Shown: piece by piece, positions 46,077 through 54,421 of the stretch
Numbering within the stretch: the stretch's first letter is position 1
Layout of the letters: each line of letters starts with the position of its first letter
From: Arthrobacter sp. C2
GTDB taxonomy: Bacteria > Actinomycetota > Actinomycetes > Actinomycetales > Micrococcaceae
DNA length: 64,000 bases
Reading direction: 5' to 3'
Assembly (NCBI GenBank): GCA_024207135.1
Contig: CP042428.1
Span: 992,001-1,056,000 of the forward strand
Program-made: the position numbers and the translations under genes
Notes under the pieces: generated by a model
Told to the model about the DNA's origin: nothing
What the model saw: only the letters and a program-made list of their open reading frames with translations
Database searches by the model: none

Positions 46077-46643
46077 ATGAGCGACAGAATCACCGATGTC
46101 TGGGGCTCCCGGACGCCCTATGCCCCGGGCTCCCCGTGGCCGGTGCGAGTGGACTCGCTGCTGGCGGAAAGCGTTGCCGATCAGGACGTCCAAGCCTGGG
46201 TGCAGTCGGCCTGCCTGCTGTGTTCCAACGGGTGCGGATTGGACATCGCGGTCCGGGACGGGAAAATGGTCGGCGTGCGCGGCCGCTCCAACGACGCGGT
46301 GAACCACGGGCGGCTTGGCCCCAAGGGGCTGCTTGCCGGTTGGCAAGGGGTGGCGAATCCAGATCGGCTGACCCGGCCGCTGGTGTGCGAGGGCGGGGAA
46401 CTGGTGGAAACCGACTGGGAAACCGCCATGTCGCGGATCGTTGATGCCAGCCGATCCTTGCTGCGGGACAAGGGGCCCCTGAGACACGCGTTCTACACCA
46501 GTGGCCAGTTGTTCCTGGAGGAATACTATGCGTTGGGCATCATCGGCAAGGCCGGCATCGGCACCCCGCACATGCACGGCAACACCCGGTTGTGCACCGC
46601 CGCCGCGGCCGCGGCGCTGAAGGAAAGCCTTGGCGCGGACGGG
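46077..46643 (+). pseudogene. Molybdopterin oxidoreductase (nitrate reductase/formate dehydrogenase type), C-terminus lost
   Basis: The first 189 residues are a good match to the family: an N-terminal iron-sulfur motif C46-x2-C49-x3-C53 (CLLCSNGC), the NHGRLGPKGL segment and the cofactor-domain region GNTRLCTAAAAAALKES. After LGADG the frame becomes random and ends at 46943. At least 450 residues of the catalytic domain are missing. The gene is therefore a truncated remnant. A perfect hairpin lies over the junk region. Confidence 0.7.
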
Positions 46644-46840
46644 GTGAATGCCCAATATGCTTTCACTCTTGACCGGGTGGCCGCGTCCGGGCACAGCGTG
46701 GTCCGAGAGCCGCTGGCATCGCCCGCGTCACCTGGTCCTGATCGATGCAAACCAGAAGCGTCGGGAATGGCGGTGTCCCCACGACCCTTCGAAGGTGTGG
46801 ATGCGGCTGGCTGCACTCCCCCATGGGGGTGCGCCCCGAC

Positions 46841-46882
46841 CACGTCTGTGGCCCCGGTCAAAGGACCGGGGCCACAGACGTG
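46841..46882 (-). terminator. Perfect 19-base hairpin terminator
   Basis: Arms CACGTCTGTGGCCCCGGTC and its exact complement flank an AAAG loop, 22 bases past the stop of the minus-strand GlsB-like gene. There is no long T-run. Confidence 0.65.
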
Positions 46883-46903
46883 CGTTGACCGGAATTCGGC
46901 AAA

Positions 46904-47173
46904 TCAGCTGGCGGTCCTGTTCCTTCCGGTGATGGCCCCGTAGACGCCGGCAACGATGAGCCCGCCCAGAATGGCCAGCAGCCAGGAACCGAGGCTCCAG
47001 AAACTCATTTCACCGTCATTGAAGAGCGCGTCCCCGATCCAGCCGCCCAAGATGGCCCCGACGACGCCGAGGACCAGACTGGTGATCCAGCCGCCGCCCA
47101 CCCGTCCGGGGAGAACCATCTTGACGATGGCGCCAACGATCAATCCAAGAATGATCCATCCGATGAAACCCAT
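46904..47173 (-). CDS. GlsB/YeaQ/YmgE-family stress-response membrane protein
   Basis: An 89-residue protein with three short membrane segments and the glycine-rich family pattern (GWIILGLIVGAIVKMVLPGR; SLVLGVVGAILGGWIGD; LLAILGGLIVAGVYG). Family members are transglycosylase-associated or general stress proteins with no clear biochemical role. AGGAG lies before the ATG at 47173. It is 53 bases downstream of dps, probably in the same stress transcript. Confidence 0.85.
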   Translation of the reverse strand: MGFIGWIILGLIVGAIVKMVLPGRVGGGWITSLVLGVVGAILGGWIGDALFNDGEMSFWSLGSWLLAILGGLIVAGVYGAITGRNRTAS

Positions 47174-47226
47174 GATTTCTCCTCTTTCCATTCATTGGGC
47201 GCAGCGGCAGGAACGCCGCGGCGCAG

Positions 47227-47787
47227 CTACCTTGTTTTCCTTGCCGCGGTCTTTTCGGTTTCCGCGCCGGCGGTCTCAAGCACACCGCTGGGGTCTTCCA
47301 GGTGGGCACGCATGAACCATTGGAAGAGTTCGAGCTGCGCGCACTGGGTGATGAGCATGTCCTGGGTGACCGGATCAAGCTCTCCGGTTTTCTCGATGGC
47401 GTCCCGGTGGCTGGAAATCACGCCGTTGTAGACAAGGTCCAACGCCGCCAGGTGCTCGGCGGTCTGGGCCCGTCCGAGGGAATAGTCGTCCCAGTCCCTT
47501 TCCTTGACCAGTGCCCCGGGAAGTCCGTTCGGCGCCGTGCCCAACGTGGCAATGCGTTCGGCAACCTCATCGATCATCGCCCTGACCAGCAGGATCTGCG
47601 GATCGAGCATCTTGTGCACGCCGATGAAGTCGCGACCGACAACGTTCCAGTGCGCATGCTTCAAGGTGAGCTGCAGGTCGTTGAGCGAGTGCAGCCTCCC
47701 TTGAAGGATCGTGGCGATCTTCCGGCCGTCCTCAAGTGAAAGCCCCGGAACCGTGAAGCCGGTCCGTGCAGTGTTCTTCGCTGCCAT
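47227..47787 (-). CDS. dps: Dps-family DNA-protection ferritin
   Basis: A 186-residue ferritin-like protein with the Dps ferroxidase residues in LKHAHWNVVGRDFIGVHKMLD and MIDEVAERIATLG. The C-terminal tail is charged (GAETEKTAARKTR) and may bind DNA. Dps dodecamers store iron and shield DNA in stationary phase or oxidative stress. An ATGGAC-N18-TAACGT promoter lies about 60 bases upstream. The gene leads a short stress transcript with glsB. Confidence 0.88.
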   Translation of the reverse strand: MAAKNTARTGFTVPGLSLEDGRKIATILQGRLHSLNDLQLTLKHAHWNVVGRDFIGVHKMLDPQILLVRAMIDEVAERIATLGTAPNGLPGALVKERDWDDYSLGRAQTAEHLAALDLVYNGVISSHRDAIEKTGELDPVTQDMLITQCAQLELFQWFMRAHLEDPSGVLETAGAETEKTAARKTR

Positions 47788-47844
47788 GTTAAAACCCCTT
47801 TGTTGGTTTAGATCGGGCCGCCACGGCCCCGGCTTCGTTCCACC

Positions 47845-47874
47845 ACGTTAGCGGCTGAGGTGTGTGGCGTCCAT
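47845..47874 (-). promoter_or_regulatory. Promoter of dps
   Basis: On the minus strand, ATGGAC (47869-47874) and TAACGT (47845-47850) are 18 bases apart, about 60 bases from the ATG. The -35 is a weak match. Confidence 0.35.
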
Positions 47875-48061
47875 GGATTTGTCATGCACTCCGGTTCCGC
47901 CGCTTCGCTCCGGCTGGTGCAGCCGGGTGGAACACGACGCGGTTCGCCGGTGCTGCCGGGGCAGCAGTTCCCCGAACCCTCCGGGTGGGGCTCCGGGCCG
48001 GAAGCCATGGCGGCCGGCAGCCCTGTTTTGGGTTCGCTGCACGGCCCGTGTCGGGGCAGGT

Positions 48062-48295
48062 TCATGCCCTGTCGGTGGCCTGGTCGAAACCGGACTCCCG
48101 TGCGCAGTGGGCGCAGCAGTACATGCCCGTGCCGTTTTCCACCCCGTGGCCCAGTATCAGGCAGCCGCAGTGTGAACAGTGTGGCGCCATCATGTTGATG
48201 GCGCATTCGAAACTGTCAAAGGTCCGGGTGTCCTCTCCGCGGATCACCGTAAACGTCTTGTCATAGTCGTTGCCGCACATGTCGCAGATCGCCAT
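48062..48295 (-). CDS. Small cysteine-rich zinc-ribbon protein
   Basis: A 77-residue protein with nine cysteines in three groups: ICDMCGNDY, HCSHCGCLILGHG and MYCCAHCARESG. It resembles small metallothionein-like or zinc-ribbon proteins that hold several metal ions. GGAAGGAA precedes the ATG. It lies between dps and other stress-type genes, which suits a role in metal buffering. Confidence 0.7.
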   Translation of the reverse strand: MAICDMCGNDYDKTFTVIRGEDTRTFDSFECAINMMAPHCSHCGCLILGHGVENGTGMYCCAHCARESGFDQATDRA

Positions 48296-48368
48296 CGAAC
48301 TTTCCTTCCATTGGTTGGTACATGTCGTGGGTTGCCGTTGGCCCGCCCGGTTGCAGGATTCGTTGGCG

Positions 48369-48731
48369 TCAGCGCTGCCGACGCCCGATGCCGCGAACGG
48401 TCCCGGGGACCGCCGCGCGCCGGCCGGTGAAGACGCCCCTGCCCGCGGCCGTGCCCAGCAGCAATCCCGCCCCGAAGACCAGCAGCCCGGCGGCCACCGG
48501 ATTTCCCAGGGAACCCCGGCCGGCCGGCTGCGGTGCGCTCCGGGCCGCCGCCCTGTCGGTCCGCTCCACGGGCGGGCGGCGGACGCTGTAAATGGTTCCC
48601 CTGATTCTTTGAGGCGGCCTGGGCAGGCTTTCCGACGGATCGACCATCAACGGCCGGTGCCCGTTGGCACTGTTCGCGCCCGCGAAGCCACCTTCGAATC
48701 CGTGGCTGTTGTTGTGCGTTTCGACGTTCAT
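48369..48731 (-). CDS. Hypothetical protein with one membrane segment
   Basis: A 120-residue protein with a polar N-terminal half and one membrane segment near residues 78-95 (NPVAAGLLVFGAGLLLGTAA), followed by a basic tail. It resembles YtxH-type anchors in layout, but no family is certain. It lies in a string of small minus-strand envelope genes. Confidence 0.5.
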   Translation of the reverse strand: MNVETHNNSHGFEGGFAGANSANGHRPLMVDPSESLPRPPQRIRGTIYSVRRPPVERTDRAAARSAPQPAGRGSLGNPVAAGLLVFGAGLLLGTAAGRGVFTGRRAAVPGTVRGIGRRQR

Positions 48732-48809
48732 CTTGGTTCCTTTGTCAAGACCTCGAAGAGGGAGGTGTGCCGGGCAAGGGCCTCCGCGAGCCCCGACCCG
48801 CCGTTGCGT

Positions 48810-49448
48810 TCATGGTTCCCGGCGCTCTTGCCGGAGCGGGTTCACGGGTTGCCCCGGCACTGTGCGTGCCGCGTCCGTGGTTGCGGAGGCGTCCGCGGCC
48901 ACGTGGCCTGCCAGCCTCCCAAGCAGCACGCCTGCGCCCACCGCGATACCCAGGAAGGCGACGGGGCGACGCCGGGCGAATTGCTGTCCCGCGGACAGCA
49001 GGTCGCGCGGTTCGCGTTCGTCAAGCCAATCGGCCAGGCTCTCGCTGGCCCACGCGGCCTGCTCGACCAGCGCCGACGCGGTTCCTCCGGGCGGCTGGTC
49101 CTTGACCATCCAGGCAAGATCATCGCCGATCCGCCGCAGGTTCGCTGCGGCCCTCCGCTGCCCGACAGCAGCGTTTTCATGCATTCCGCGGCCGAGTTCG
49201 TCAAGCACGCCGGAGGCATGCGTCCCGGCCTCCCGTGTCGGGTGCGTTGCGGTGCCGAGACCCCGGCCGTGCGGCACCCGAGGTGCTTCGATCCGCCGGG
49301 ATCCGGTCTCGGGCGCCGTGGGTGCCGTGGGTGCCGGCGGCACGGCGACGGTTGAGCCGTCCTGCTGCATGTCGGCGGCGGGCCGTTCGGATTCGCGGCC
49401 TTTGGGCACCTCGGGAGGATAGGCCGCACTGAAGTCGTTCTCGCTCAA
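48810..49448 (-). CDS. Membrane-associated hypothetical protein (holin-X neighbour)
   Basis: A 212-residue protein. An acidic, proline-rich head is followed by a helical part (LDELGRGMHENAAVGQRRAAAN; ASESLADWLDEREPRD) and one membrane segment (RPVAFLGIAVGAGVLLGRLAGHV). The TTG start at 49448 with GGAGGAAAA before it is the only one with a ribosome site. Proteins of this shape usually accompany Holin-X and DUF3618 proteins in actinobacteria. The function is unknown. Confidence 0.55.
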   Translation of the reverse strand: MSENDFSAAYPPEVPKGRESERPAADMQQDGSTVAVPPAPTAPTAPETGSRRIEAPRVPHGRGLGTATHPTREAGTHASGVLDELGRGMHENAAVGQRRAAANLRRIGDDLAWMVKDQPPGGTASALVEQAAWASESLADWLDEREPRDLLSAGQQFARRRPVAFLGIAVGAGVLLGRLAGHVAADASATTDAARTVPGQPVNPLRQERREP

Positions 49449-49864
49449 GGTTTTCCTCCGATCGGTTGGCGTCGGCGATGGTCGCCGACGGCCTGTAAAC
49501 CCCGGGGGTCCGTGGATCGCCTTGGACACCCGCCGGGCGATTGTGCCCTGCCGCTTCATACCTCGATCCAGCTTGGTGATTCCCGGTTTCCCGCGTCGTT
49601 CCGGCCAGCGTGGGCACACCCCTCGCCGAGACGATGGGTGCTCCGGCTTGCGTGGTTCCGCGTTGCGGACCTTTCAGGTTCCCCGGAAAGTCCCTCCAAT
49701 AAGAGCAAAGCAAGAGTGCCGCCCGGGCACAAGGTTTTTGACATCGCCGGCCGGCAAGTCCGGCGTGCGGACCGGGTGCCTTCTTCAGGCTGCAGGTCGG
49801 CAACGCTCTCCGCGGTGGCGGAGCACAAGCCGTCCCCGCCACCCCGGGCAGGGTCCTCGGTCCT
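49449..49864. other. Gap between the two Holin-X region genes
   Basis: About 415 bases. No convincing gene, repeat or RNA was seen. The short open frames in this stretch are arginine-rich and lack ribosome sites. Confidence 0.4.
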
Positions 49865-50332
49865 TCAGCCGCCGTCCCCGGACGTGTCGCCCGGCTGCCG
49901 GGTGCCCGCATCGGCGGAGCCGGATCCGTTCTCGCGCCGGGCGGCACCGGGCGTTCCCCTGGCCCGCGCCGGCTTCTTCCTGGCCAGCACCACGAGGGTG
50001 AACTCCGCGACGATCCATGCACCTGCGACAACCAGCGCCGCGGTCCCGTGCCCCGTCAAGAGCGCGAGGGCCGCGGCGGCGCCCAGCGAAAGGGCCAGCA
50101 ACACGAGGTGCCCCGCGATGGCCGAGGCGCCGGTGTATCCGGCGCCCCTGCGGGCCAGGCCCGCAGAGACGCTGGCCTCGACCTTGGCCAGCTTGATTTC
50201 CTGGCTGAGCAGCGTAGCCAGGGTGCCGCCCAGTGCCGTGAAAATCGCCGTCCGCGCAGCGGGTTCCAGCGGCTGTTCGCCGGAGGGCGCAACCGTGCCC
50301 CGGAGATCGGCCCGTGGTTGTTCCTTCTCCAT
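49865..50332 (-). CDS. Putative Actinobacterial Holin-X family membrane protein
   Basis: A 155-residue protein with the Holin-X/DUF1469 pattern: an amphipathic helix (ALGGTLATLLSQEIKLAKVEA) followed by two membrane segments (SAIAGHLVLLALSLGAAAALALL; ALVVAGAWIVAEFTLVVLA). Despite the family name, there is no phage context. These proteins probably act in membrane stress. The C-terminal tail is polar. Confidence 0.75.
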   Translation of the reverse strand: MEKEQPRADLRGTVAPSGEQPLEPAARTAIFTALGGTLATLLSQEIKLAKVEASVSAGLARRGAGYTGASAIAGHLVLLALSLGAAAALALLTGHGTAALVVAGAWIVAEFTLVVLARKKPARARGTPGAARRENGSGSADAGTRQPGDTSGDGG

Positions 50333-50335
50333 GGG

Positions 50336-50449
50336 TCATGGCCCGTCGGGGACCGGGGCATGGTTCCCGGCCGGCGTGCAGCGCCGCAAGCGCGTGGGTG
50401 AAGGCCCCCGGGCACGCCGTGCCGGGGCAGTGAAAACTTCTTCGATCAT
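50336..50449 (-). CDS. Short reading frame with a strong ribosome site
   Basis: A 37-residue frame (starting MIEEVFTAPARRARG) with GGAGGA before its ATG and its stop just before the Holin-X start. The composition is arginine- and proline-rich, so it may be a leader peptide, a coupling frame or the remnant of a lost gene at this position. Confidence 0.3.
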   Translation of the reverse strand: MIEEVFTAPARRARGPSPTRLRRCTPAGNHAPVPDGP

Positions 50450-50541
50450 GGTGTTCCTCCCGGTGGACCTGGTGGTTCCAGCGGATCAACGGCCGGCGGC
50501 GGGCCCGGAGCCTTGGGTGCCGGCGTGCGCCGGAGTCGGGG

Positions 50542-50820
50542 TCATTCCTCGTGGCCCTGGTCCATGCTCATGGACCCCTCGCCCGGGGGTGTTTCCCCGG
50601 GAGGGACCCCGCCACCGGGCTCCAGGCCCGTGATCACCTGTTCGAGGGGGTCGGGGTTGGACGTTGCGTCCGCCTCCGCCTCTGCGGCAGGAGGTTCGTC
50701 GCCGCTTTCACTTACGGCCCCGGGTTTCCGCGGGTTGTCGCTCCATTCGGGATCGTCGGGTTCCAGGTCCAGCGGATCGCCTTCGTCCCGCTGGACCGGC
50801 GGCTGCTGTTCGTTCTCCAT
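50542..50820 (-). CDS. Small acidic hypothetical protein
   Basis: A 92-residue, proline- and aspartate-rich protein (DPLDLEPDDPEWSDNPRKPG), probably disordered. No hydrophobic segment is present. It follows the SDR gene by 36 bases on the same strand, with AAAGGAG before the ATG, so expression with the SDR is likely. The function is unknown. Confidence 0.5.
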   Translation of the reverse strand: MENEQQPPVQRDEGDPLDLEPDDPEWSDNPRKPGAVSESGDEPPAAEAEADATSNPDPLEQVITGLEPGGGVPPGETPPGEGSMSMDQGHEE

Positions 50821-50855
50821 CGCATGCTCCTTTGGCGTTTGGCGTTCCGGGGCGC

Positions 50856-51779
50856 TCAGGGCGTCGACTTGCCGCCGTTGACATTCAGGGTCTCCCCCAC
50901 CACGTAGCTGGACTCGGCCGATGCCAAAAAGACGTAGGCCGGGGCCAGCTCCACGGGTTGGCCGGCACGGCCCAGCGGCACGTTGTGCCCGAATTCGGGC
51001 AGGGCGTCCTTGGGCTGCCCGTCCGAGACCTGCAGCGGGGTCCAGATCGGGCCCGGGGCCACGGCGTTCACGCGGATCCCGCGCGGTGCCAATTGCACCG
51101 CCAGCCCCTTGGTGAAGGCGTTGATCGCCGCCTTGGTCGAGGCGTAGTCCAGTAGCGTGGGCGAGGGATCGTAGGCCTGGACCGAGGTGGTGTTGATGAT
51201 GCTGGCGCCCTCGGGCAGGTGCCGCAGCGCCGCGCGGGTGATGCTGAACATGGCCAGGATGTTGACCTGGAAGGTCTGCATCAGCTGTTCGTCGTCAAGG
51301 TCCTCGAGCCTGGCCACGGCGATCTGCTTCCCGGCGTTGTTCACCAAGATGTCCAGCCCGCCGAGCATCCGTGCAGCGTTGTCCGCCAGCGAATTGCGGT
51401 ATTCCGGATCCAGCAGGTCGCCGACCAGCCCGATGCCGACGCGGCCCTGGTCCTCGATCACCGAGATGACCCGGCGGGCGTCCTGCTCCTCCGCGGGCAG
51501 GTAGGCGATGGCCACGTCCGCACCTTCCTTGGCGAAGGCGATGGCCACCGCGGCGCCGATGCCCGAGTCCCCTCCGGTGACCAGGGCCTTGCGGCCCTTG
51601 AGCCGCCCGGTGCCGACGTAGGAGTCCTCCCCGTGGTCGGCCGCCGGTTCCAGCTTTGCATCCAGGCCCGGTTCGGGCTGGTCCTGTTTCGGCGGCGAGA
51701 TCTTCGGGTGGCGGTTCACCGGGTTGTCCAGTGAAAGCTGCACCTCGGGGTCAAAGGCGCCGGGGTCGCGCTCATCCAT
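50856..51779 (-). CDS. SDR-family oxidoreductase (YhdF/GlcDH-like general stress type)
   Basis: A 307-residue short-chain dehydrogenase with a 50-residue N-terminal extension (NRHPKISPPKQDQPEPG) typical of the YhdF/YgfF stress SDRs. The cofactor motif is VTGGDSGIGAAVAIAFA near residue 68; NNAG, the catalytic YASTKAAINAF and a C-terminal SSYVVGETLNVNGGK follow. The substrate is unknown. GGAGGA lies before the ATG. A TTGATC-N18-TAGCGT promoter lies upstream. Confidence 0.82.
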   Translation of the reverse strand: MDERDPGAFDPEVQLSLDNPVNRHPKISPPKQDQPEPGLDAKLEPAADHGEDSYVGTGRLKGRKALVTGGDSGIGAAVAIAFAKEGADVAIAYLPAEEQDARRVISVIEDQGRVGIGLVGDLLDPEYRNSLADNAARMLGGLDILVNNAGKQIAVARLEDLDDEQLMQTFQVNILAMFSITRAALRHLPEGASIINTTSVQAYDPSPTLLDYASTKAAINAFTKGLAVQLAPRGIRVNAVAPGPIWTPLQVSDGQPKDALPEFGHNVPLGRAGQPVELAPAYVFLASAESSYVVGETLNVNGGKSTP

Positions 51780-51826
51780 GGGAATCCTCCAGGTGGTCGG
51801 TGTGGGCGATGTTGCTTCCACGCCCC

Positions 51827-51856
51827 ACGCTAGGACAAGTGGGGCGCCCCGATCAA
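51827..51856 (-). promoter_or_regulatory. Promoter of the stress SDR
   Basis: On the minus strand, TTGATC (51851-51856) and TAGCGT (51827-51832) are 18 bases apart, about 48 bases before the ATG. Confidence 0.45.
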
Positions 51857-51895
51857 TGAATTTGCAACCCGGCCCGGATCCCCGGGCCGCGTTTC

Positions 51896-52768
51896 CTAGC
51901 CTGCGCCGGGCAGGCGCACCTGCAGCATGCCGTCGGCAACCCTGGTTTCGAACGCGGCCGCCGGCGCGGTCGCCGGACCGTGGACGACCGCCCCGGTGGA
52001 CAGGGAGAACTCGCTGCCGTGCCAGGGGCACCTCACGCAGGCCTCGGCTCCCCTCCCGTGCACCGTGCCCTCCTGCAGCGGGCCAGACAGGTGCGGACAC
52101 TCGCCGGAAATCACCGAGGCGCCCTGGCCCTGCCGCCACACCAGCAGCGGCACACGCCCGAGCATCCGGCCCTCCAGCCGCCCTTCGGGGATCTGTTCGA
52201 GCAGGGCCAGGTGGTTCCAGCCGGCCGGGACCAGGTGCGGGAGCGCCTCGACGTGGTTGGCCCCGGAGGCAAGTCTGAAGGACAGGTGCCCGCCGAGGAA
52301 GCCGGCCGCGCCCATGAACGCCAGACCGGCCAGCGCCCAGGCTCGTCCGGTGCCGGTGTTGCGGATCCGGGCCGCGAGCGAGAGCGCGAAGCACGAGGTG
52401 GCCAGCGTGTTGCCCCCGGCATGGATGAGCCCCACGCGCAGCTGCTGCGGGTGTCCGGCCGACCAATCAGCCAGGCCGGTGGCCACGGCCGGCGGCACGG
52501 CGACCAGTCCCGCGGCCAGCAGCGTTTTCGCCGCGCGTTCGGCCCCGGGCACCGCGTCCAGCAGCACGGCCGCGGCGAAGGCCCCGGTGGGCAGCTGGAC
52601 GAGGAAGGGGTGGGCGGGGTGCCCCAGCGGGACCCCGTGCAGCACATCCGCCGCGCCGCGTGCGGCCAGCACCCGGTGCACCGCGCGCTGCAGCACCCCG
52701 GTGGCCGGATCGAGGGATTCGAGCCGTTCGAGCCGGTCAACGGCCTTCAGCGGCTTGAGGATTTTCAT
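51896..52768 (-). CDS. DUF2231 membrane domain fused to a Rieske [2Fe-2S] domain
   Basis: A 290-residue protein. The N-terminal half is a DUF2231 membrane domain (HGVPLGHPAHPFLVQLPTG; FALSLAARIRNTGTGRAWALAG; four hydrophobic segments). The C-terminal third is a Rieske domain with the ligands CPHLSG and CPWHGSEFSL. Such fusions are seen in actinobacteria and probably take part in membrane electron transfer; the partner is unknown. AAGGAGCAG precedes the ATG. Confidence 0.78.
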   Translation of the reverse strand: MKILKPLKAVDRLERLESLDPATGVLQRAVHRVLAARGAADVLHGVPLGHPAHPFLVQLPTGAFAAAVLLDAVPGAERAAKTLLAAGLVAVPPAVATGLADWSAGHPQQLRVGLIHAGGNTLATSCFALSLAARIRNTGTGRAWALAGLAFMGAAGFLGGHLSFRLASGANHVEALPHLVPAGWNHLALLEQIPEGRLEGRMLGRVPLLVWRQGQGASVISGECPHLSGPLQEGTVHGRGAEACVRCPWHGSEFSLSTGAVVHGPATAPAAAFETRVADGMLQVRLPGAG

Positions 52769-52976
52769 GGTCCTGCTCCTTCGGTGTCGGGGGCCTGCGC
52801 TTTTTTGAGCATGGTGAATCCGCTGCGGGGCCCGGCGGGCATGGTGTTCAGCGCAATGGCCAGGGCGCCGATCGCCTCGATCATGATCGAGGTGGTGGCG
52901 TCCTCCCCCGACTCCCCCGGGGCCCGCCGGCCACCGGTCCATTCACCTCCGGCGGCCGGCGGGTGCCTGCGGGCGT

Positions 52977-53501
52977 TCAGTCGTTCCCGCGTTCGAATGC
53001 GTCCTCGGTGTCCTCGGCGTCCGGGCGCTGCCGGTCGCCGGTTTCACCGGATTCGGTTCGCTCGGCCTCGCGTCCCGCGTCAAAGCCGCCGGTGCCGGTG
53101 TCCCCGGCGAGGGGGCTTTGGTCAGACGCTCCCAGACGCTCGGACCCGTCATCCGGGTCGTTGCGGAAGCCCGACTGGCCCTCCGAATCGAAGGCGCTGG
53201 TTTGCTCCTTGTCGGCGCCCTGGCCGCCGGCAAAGGCGCCGGTGCCCGCTTCGCCGCCGGCTCCGGCCTGGAGCCCCGAATCGAAGGCAGTGGCCTGCGA
53301 ACCACCCGAGGCCTGGCTACCGCCGTAGCCGCCGGTGCTCACATCGCCGCCGGATTCGCCACTGCCCGCGACAAACTGCCCGGATTCCGGATCCTCGGTG
53401 ACCTCCGGGCCGCCTGCGGCGCCCGAGCGGTCTTCCATCCGGTTCTCCGTCTGCTCCTCGGACCCGTCTTCGAACTGTCCGGAGGTGTCTTCGTCGGCCA
53501 T
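52977..53501 (-). CDS. Acidic low-complexity hypothetical protein
   Basis: A 174-residue protein made almost wholly of Gly, Glu, Asp, Ser and Gln, with repeats of the type TAFDSGLQAG and SAFDSEGQSG. It has no hydrophobic core and is surely disordered. GGAGAAGAA precedes the ATG. Proteins of this kind may protect against drying, but nothing here proves it. Confidence 0.5.
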   Translation of the reverse strand: MADEDTSGQFEDGSEEQTENRMEDRSGAAGGPEVTEDPESGQFVAGSGESGGDVSTGGYGGSQASGGSQATAFDSGLQAGAGGEAGTGAFAGGQGADKEQTSAFDSEGQSGFRNDPDDGSERLGASDQSPLAGDTGTGGFDAGREAERTESGETGDRQRPDAEDTEDAFERGND

Positions 53502-53748
53502 GGTTCTTCTCCTTTTCAAGCTTCGACCCCTGTCCAAGCGGGATGACACGACCCAACTTAACGACGCCGCTGCCCGGCGGCAAGCTTTTTGCACCGCCCC
53601 CAGGGGCCGTTGGAGTCGGGCTACGGACGGCACCCCCGGAAGGGTCCGGGCCGCCGCCGGATTCACGGCAAGAAGTGCGGCATGGCTACCGGTGGCACGT
53701 TTCCCATAGGAACGGAAAAGCACCACACGGCGGGCCAGAAGGCGGGCA

Positions 53749-53850
53749 ATGGCCGGGCTGAAGGTGCTCAACTCGCTGGCCGACTTCGTCGACCTGGTTA
53801 CCCGGACCCCGCACGTGTACGTGAGGTATTCCGAGGGTTGGGAAGCCTAA
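53749..53850 (+). pseudogene. DUF6098-like protein fragment
   Basis: A 33-residue frame reads LNSLADFVDLVTRTPHVYVR YSEGWEA and then stops. The first half looks like the beginning of the DUF6098 family (LVRTTPxLYLRYSxGP). The remaining hundred or so residues are absent. It is probably a truncated remnant, recognised by eye only. Confidence 0.35.
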
Positions 53851-54118
53851 GCCAGGCACGGAAACACGGACACAGAAAGCGGCCTCGGGCTGCCAAGGGC
53901 GGGCCACCGCCGGGCATCGAGAAAACGCGGTGCGTCGTCTGCGATCCTCCATGGAACGCGCCCGCGCGTGTCGAATTCCTTGTCTTTGGTTTGGGGCTTT
54001 GTGCATAATCAATTTATCGATGGGCCGGCGACGCGTTCGCCGGCCACGCGTGGTTTCTCCAGACCCCGGGAAACACGTCATCCGTTGGCAACTTTTCGGA
54101 ATTTCGAGGATCGGGCTC

Positions 54119-54421
54119 ATGACAACCCCACATGAAAGACCGGCGCCGCGCGGCGCCGAAAGAACCACCGCAGCGATCATTGCCCCGCGGCAACAGGGCT
54201 CCCCGGCGATTTGCGGCACGTGCCATAGCGACCAGTACCTGGTCTACGAGGAAGTCAAGCCGGTGCCGCGACACGGCCCGGGCCCGGCGCAGTGGGATGT
54301 TGAATGCTGGTGCGGCAAGTGCGAGGAGTACCAAGGCTTTCGCACCTCCACGCCACCGGCGCTCCCGTATTCAACATTGCTGCGCGGCTACGGCACAGGC
54401 ATCTGGCTCTTGGGCGCCTAG
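54119..54421 (+). CDS. Small zinc-ribbon-like protein
   Basis: A 100-residue protein with a CxxC pair in ICGTCHSDQYLVYEE and a second in CWCGKCEEYQGF, which could form one zinc site. CGAGGATC precedes the ATG. It overlaps the converging GAF/ANTAR gene by four bases. The family is unknown to me. Confidence 0.5.
   Translation: MTTPHERPAPRGAERTTAAIIAPRQQGSPAICGTCHSDQYLVYEEVKPVPRHGPGPAQWDVECWCGKCEEYQGFRTSTPPALPYSTLLRGYGTGIWLLGA

Noticed and set aside
49865-50332. Holin-X protein as evidence of a prophage
   Set aside because: No other phage gene is present in the region, and this family is common in actinobacterial chromosomes outside prophages.
52769-52976. Small frame with an MIEAIGALAIALNTMP-like peptide between the Rieske and low-complexity genes
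   Set aside because: The reading looks weakly protein-like, but the start is not supported: the only nearby purine stretch is too far away, and the frame is open without a proper start codon further upstream.
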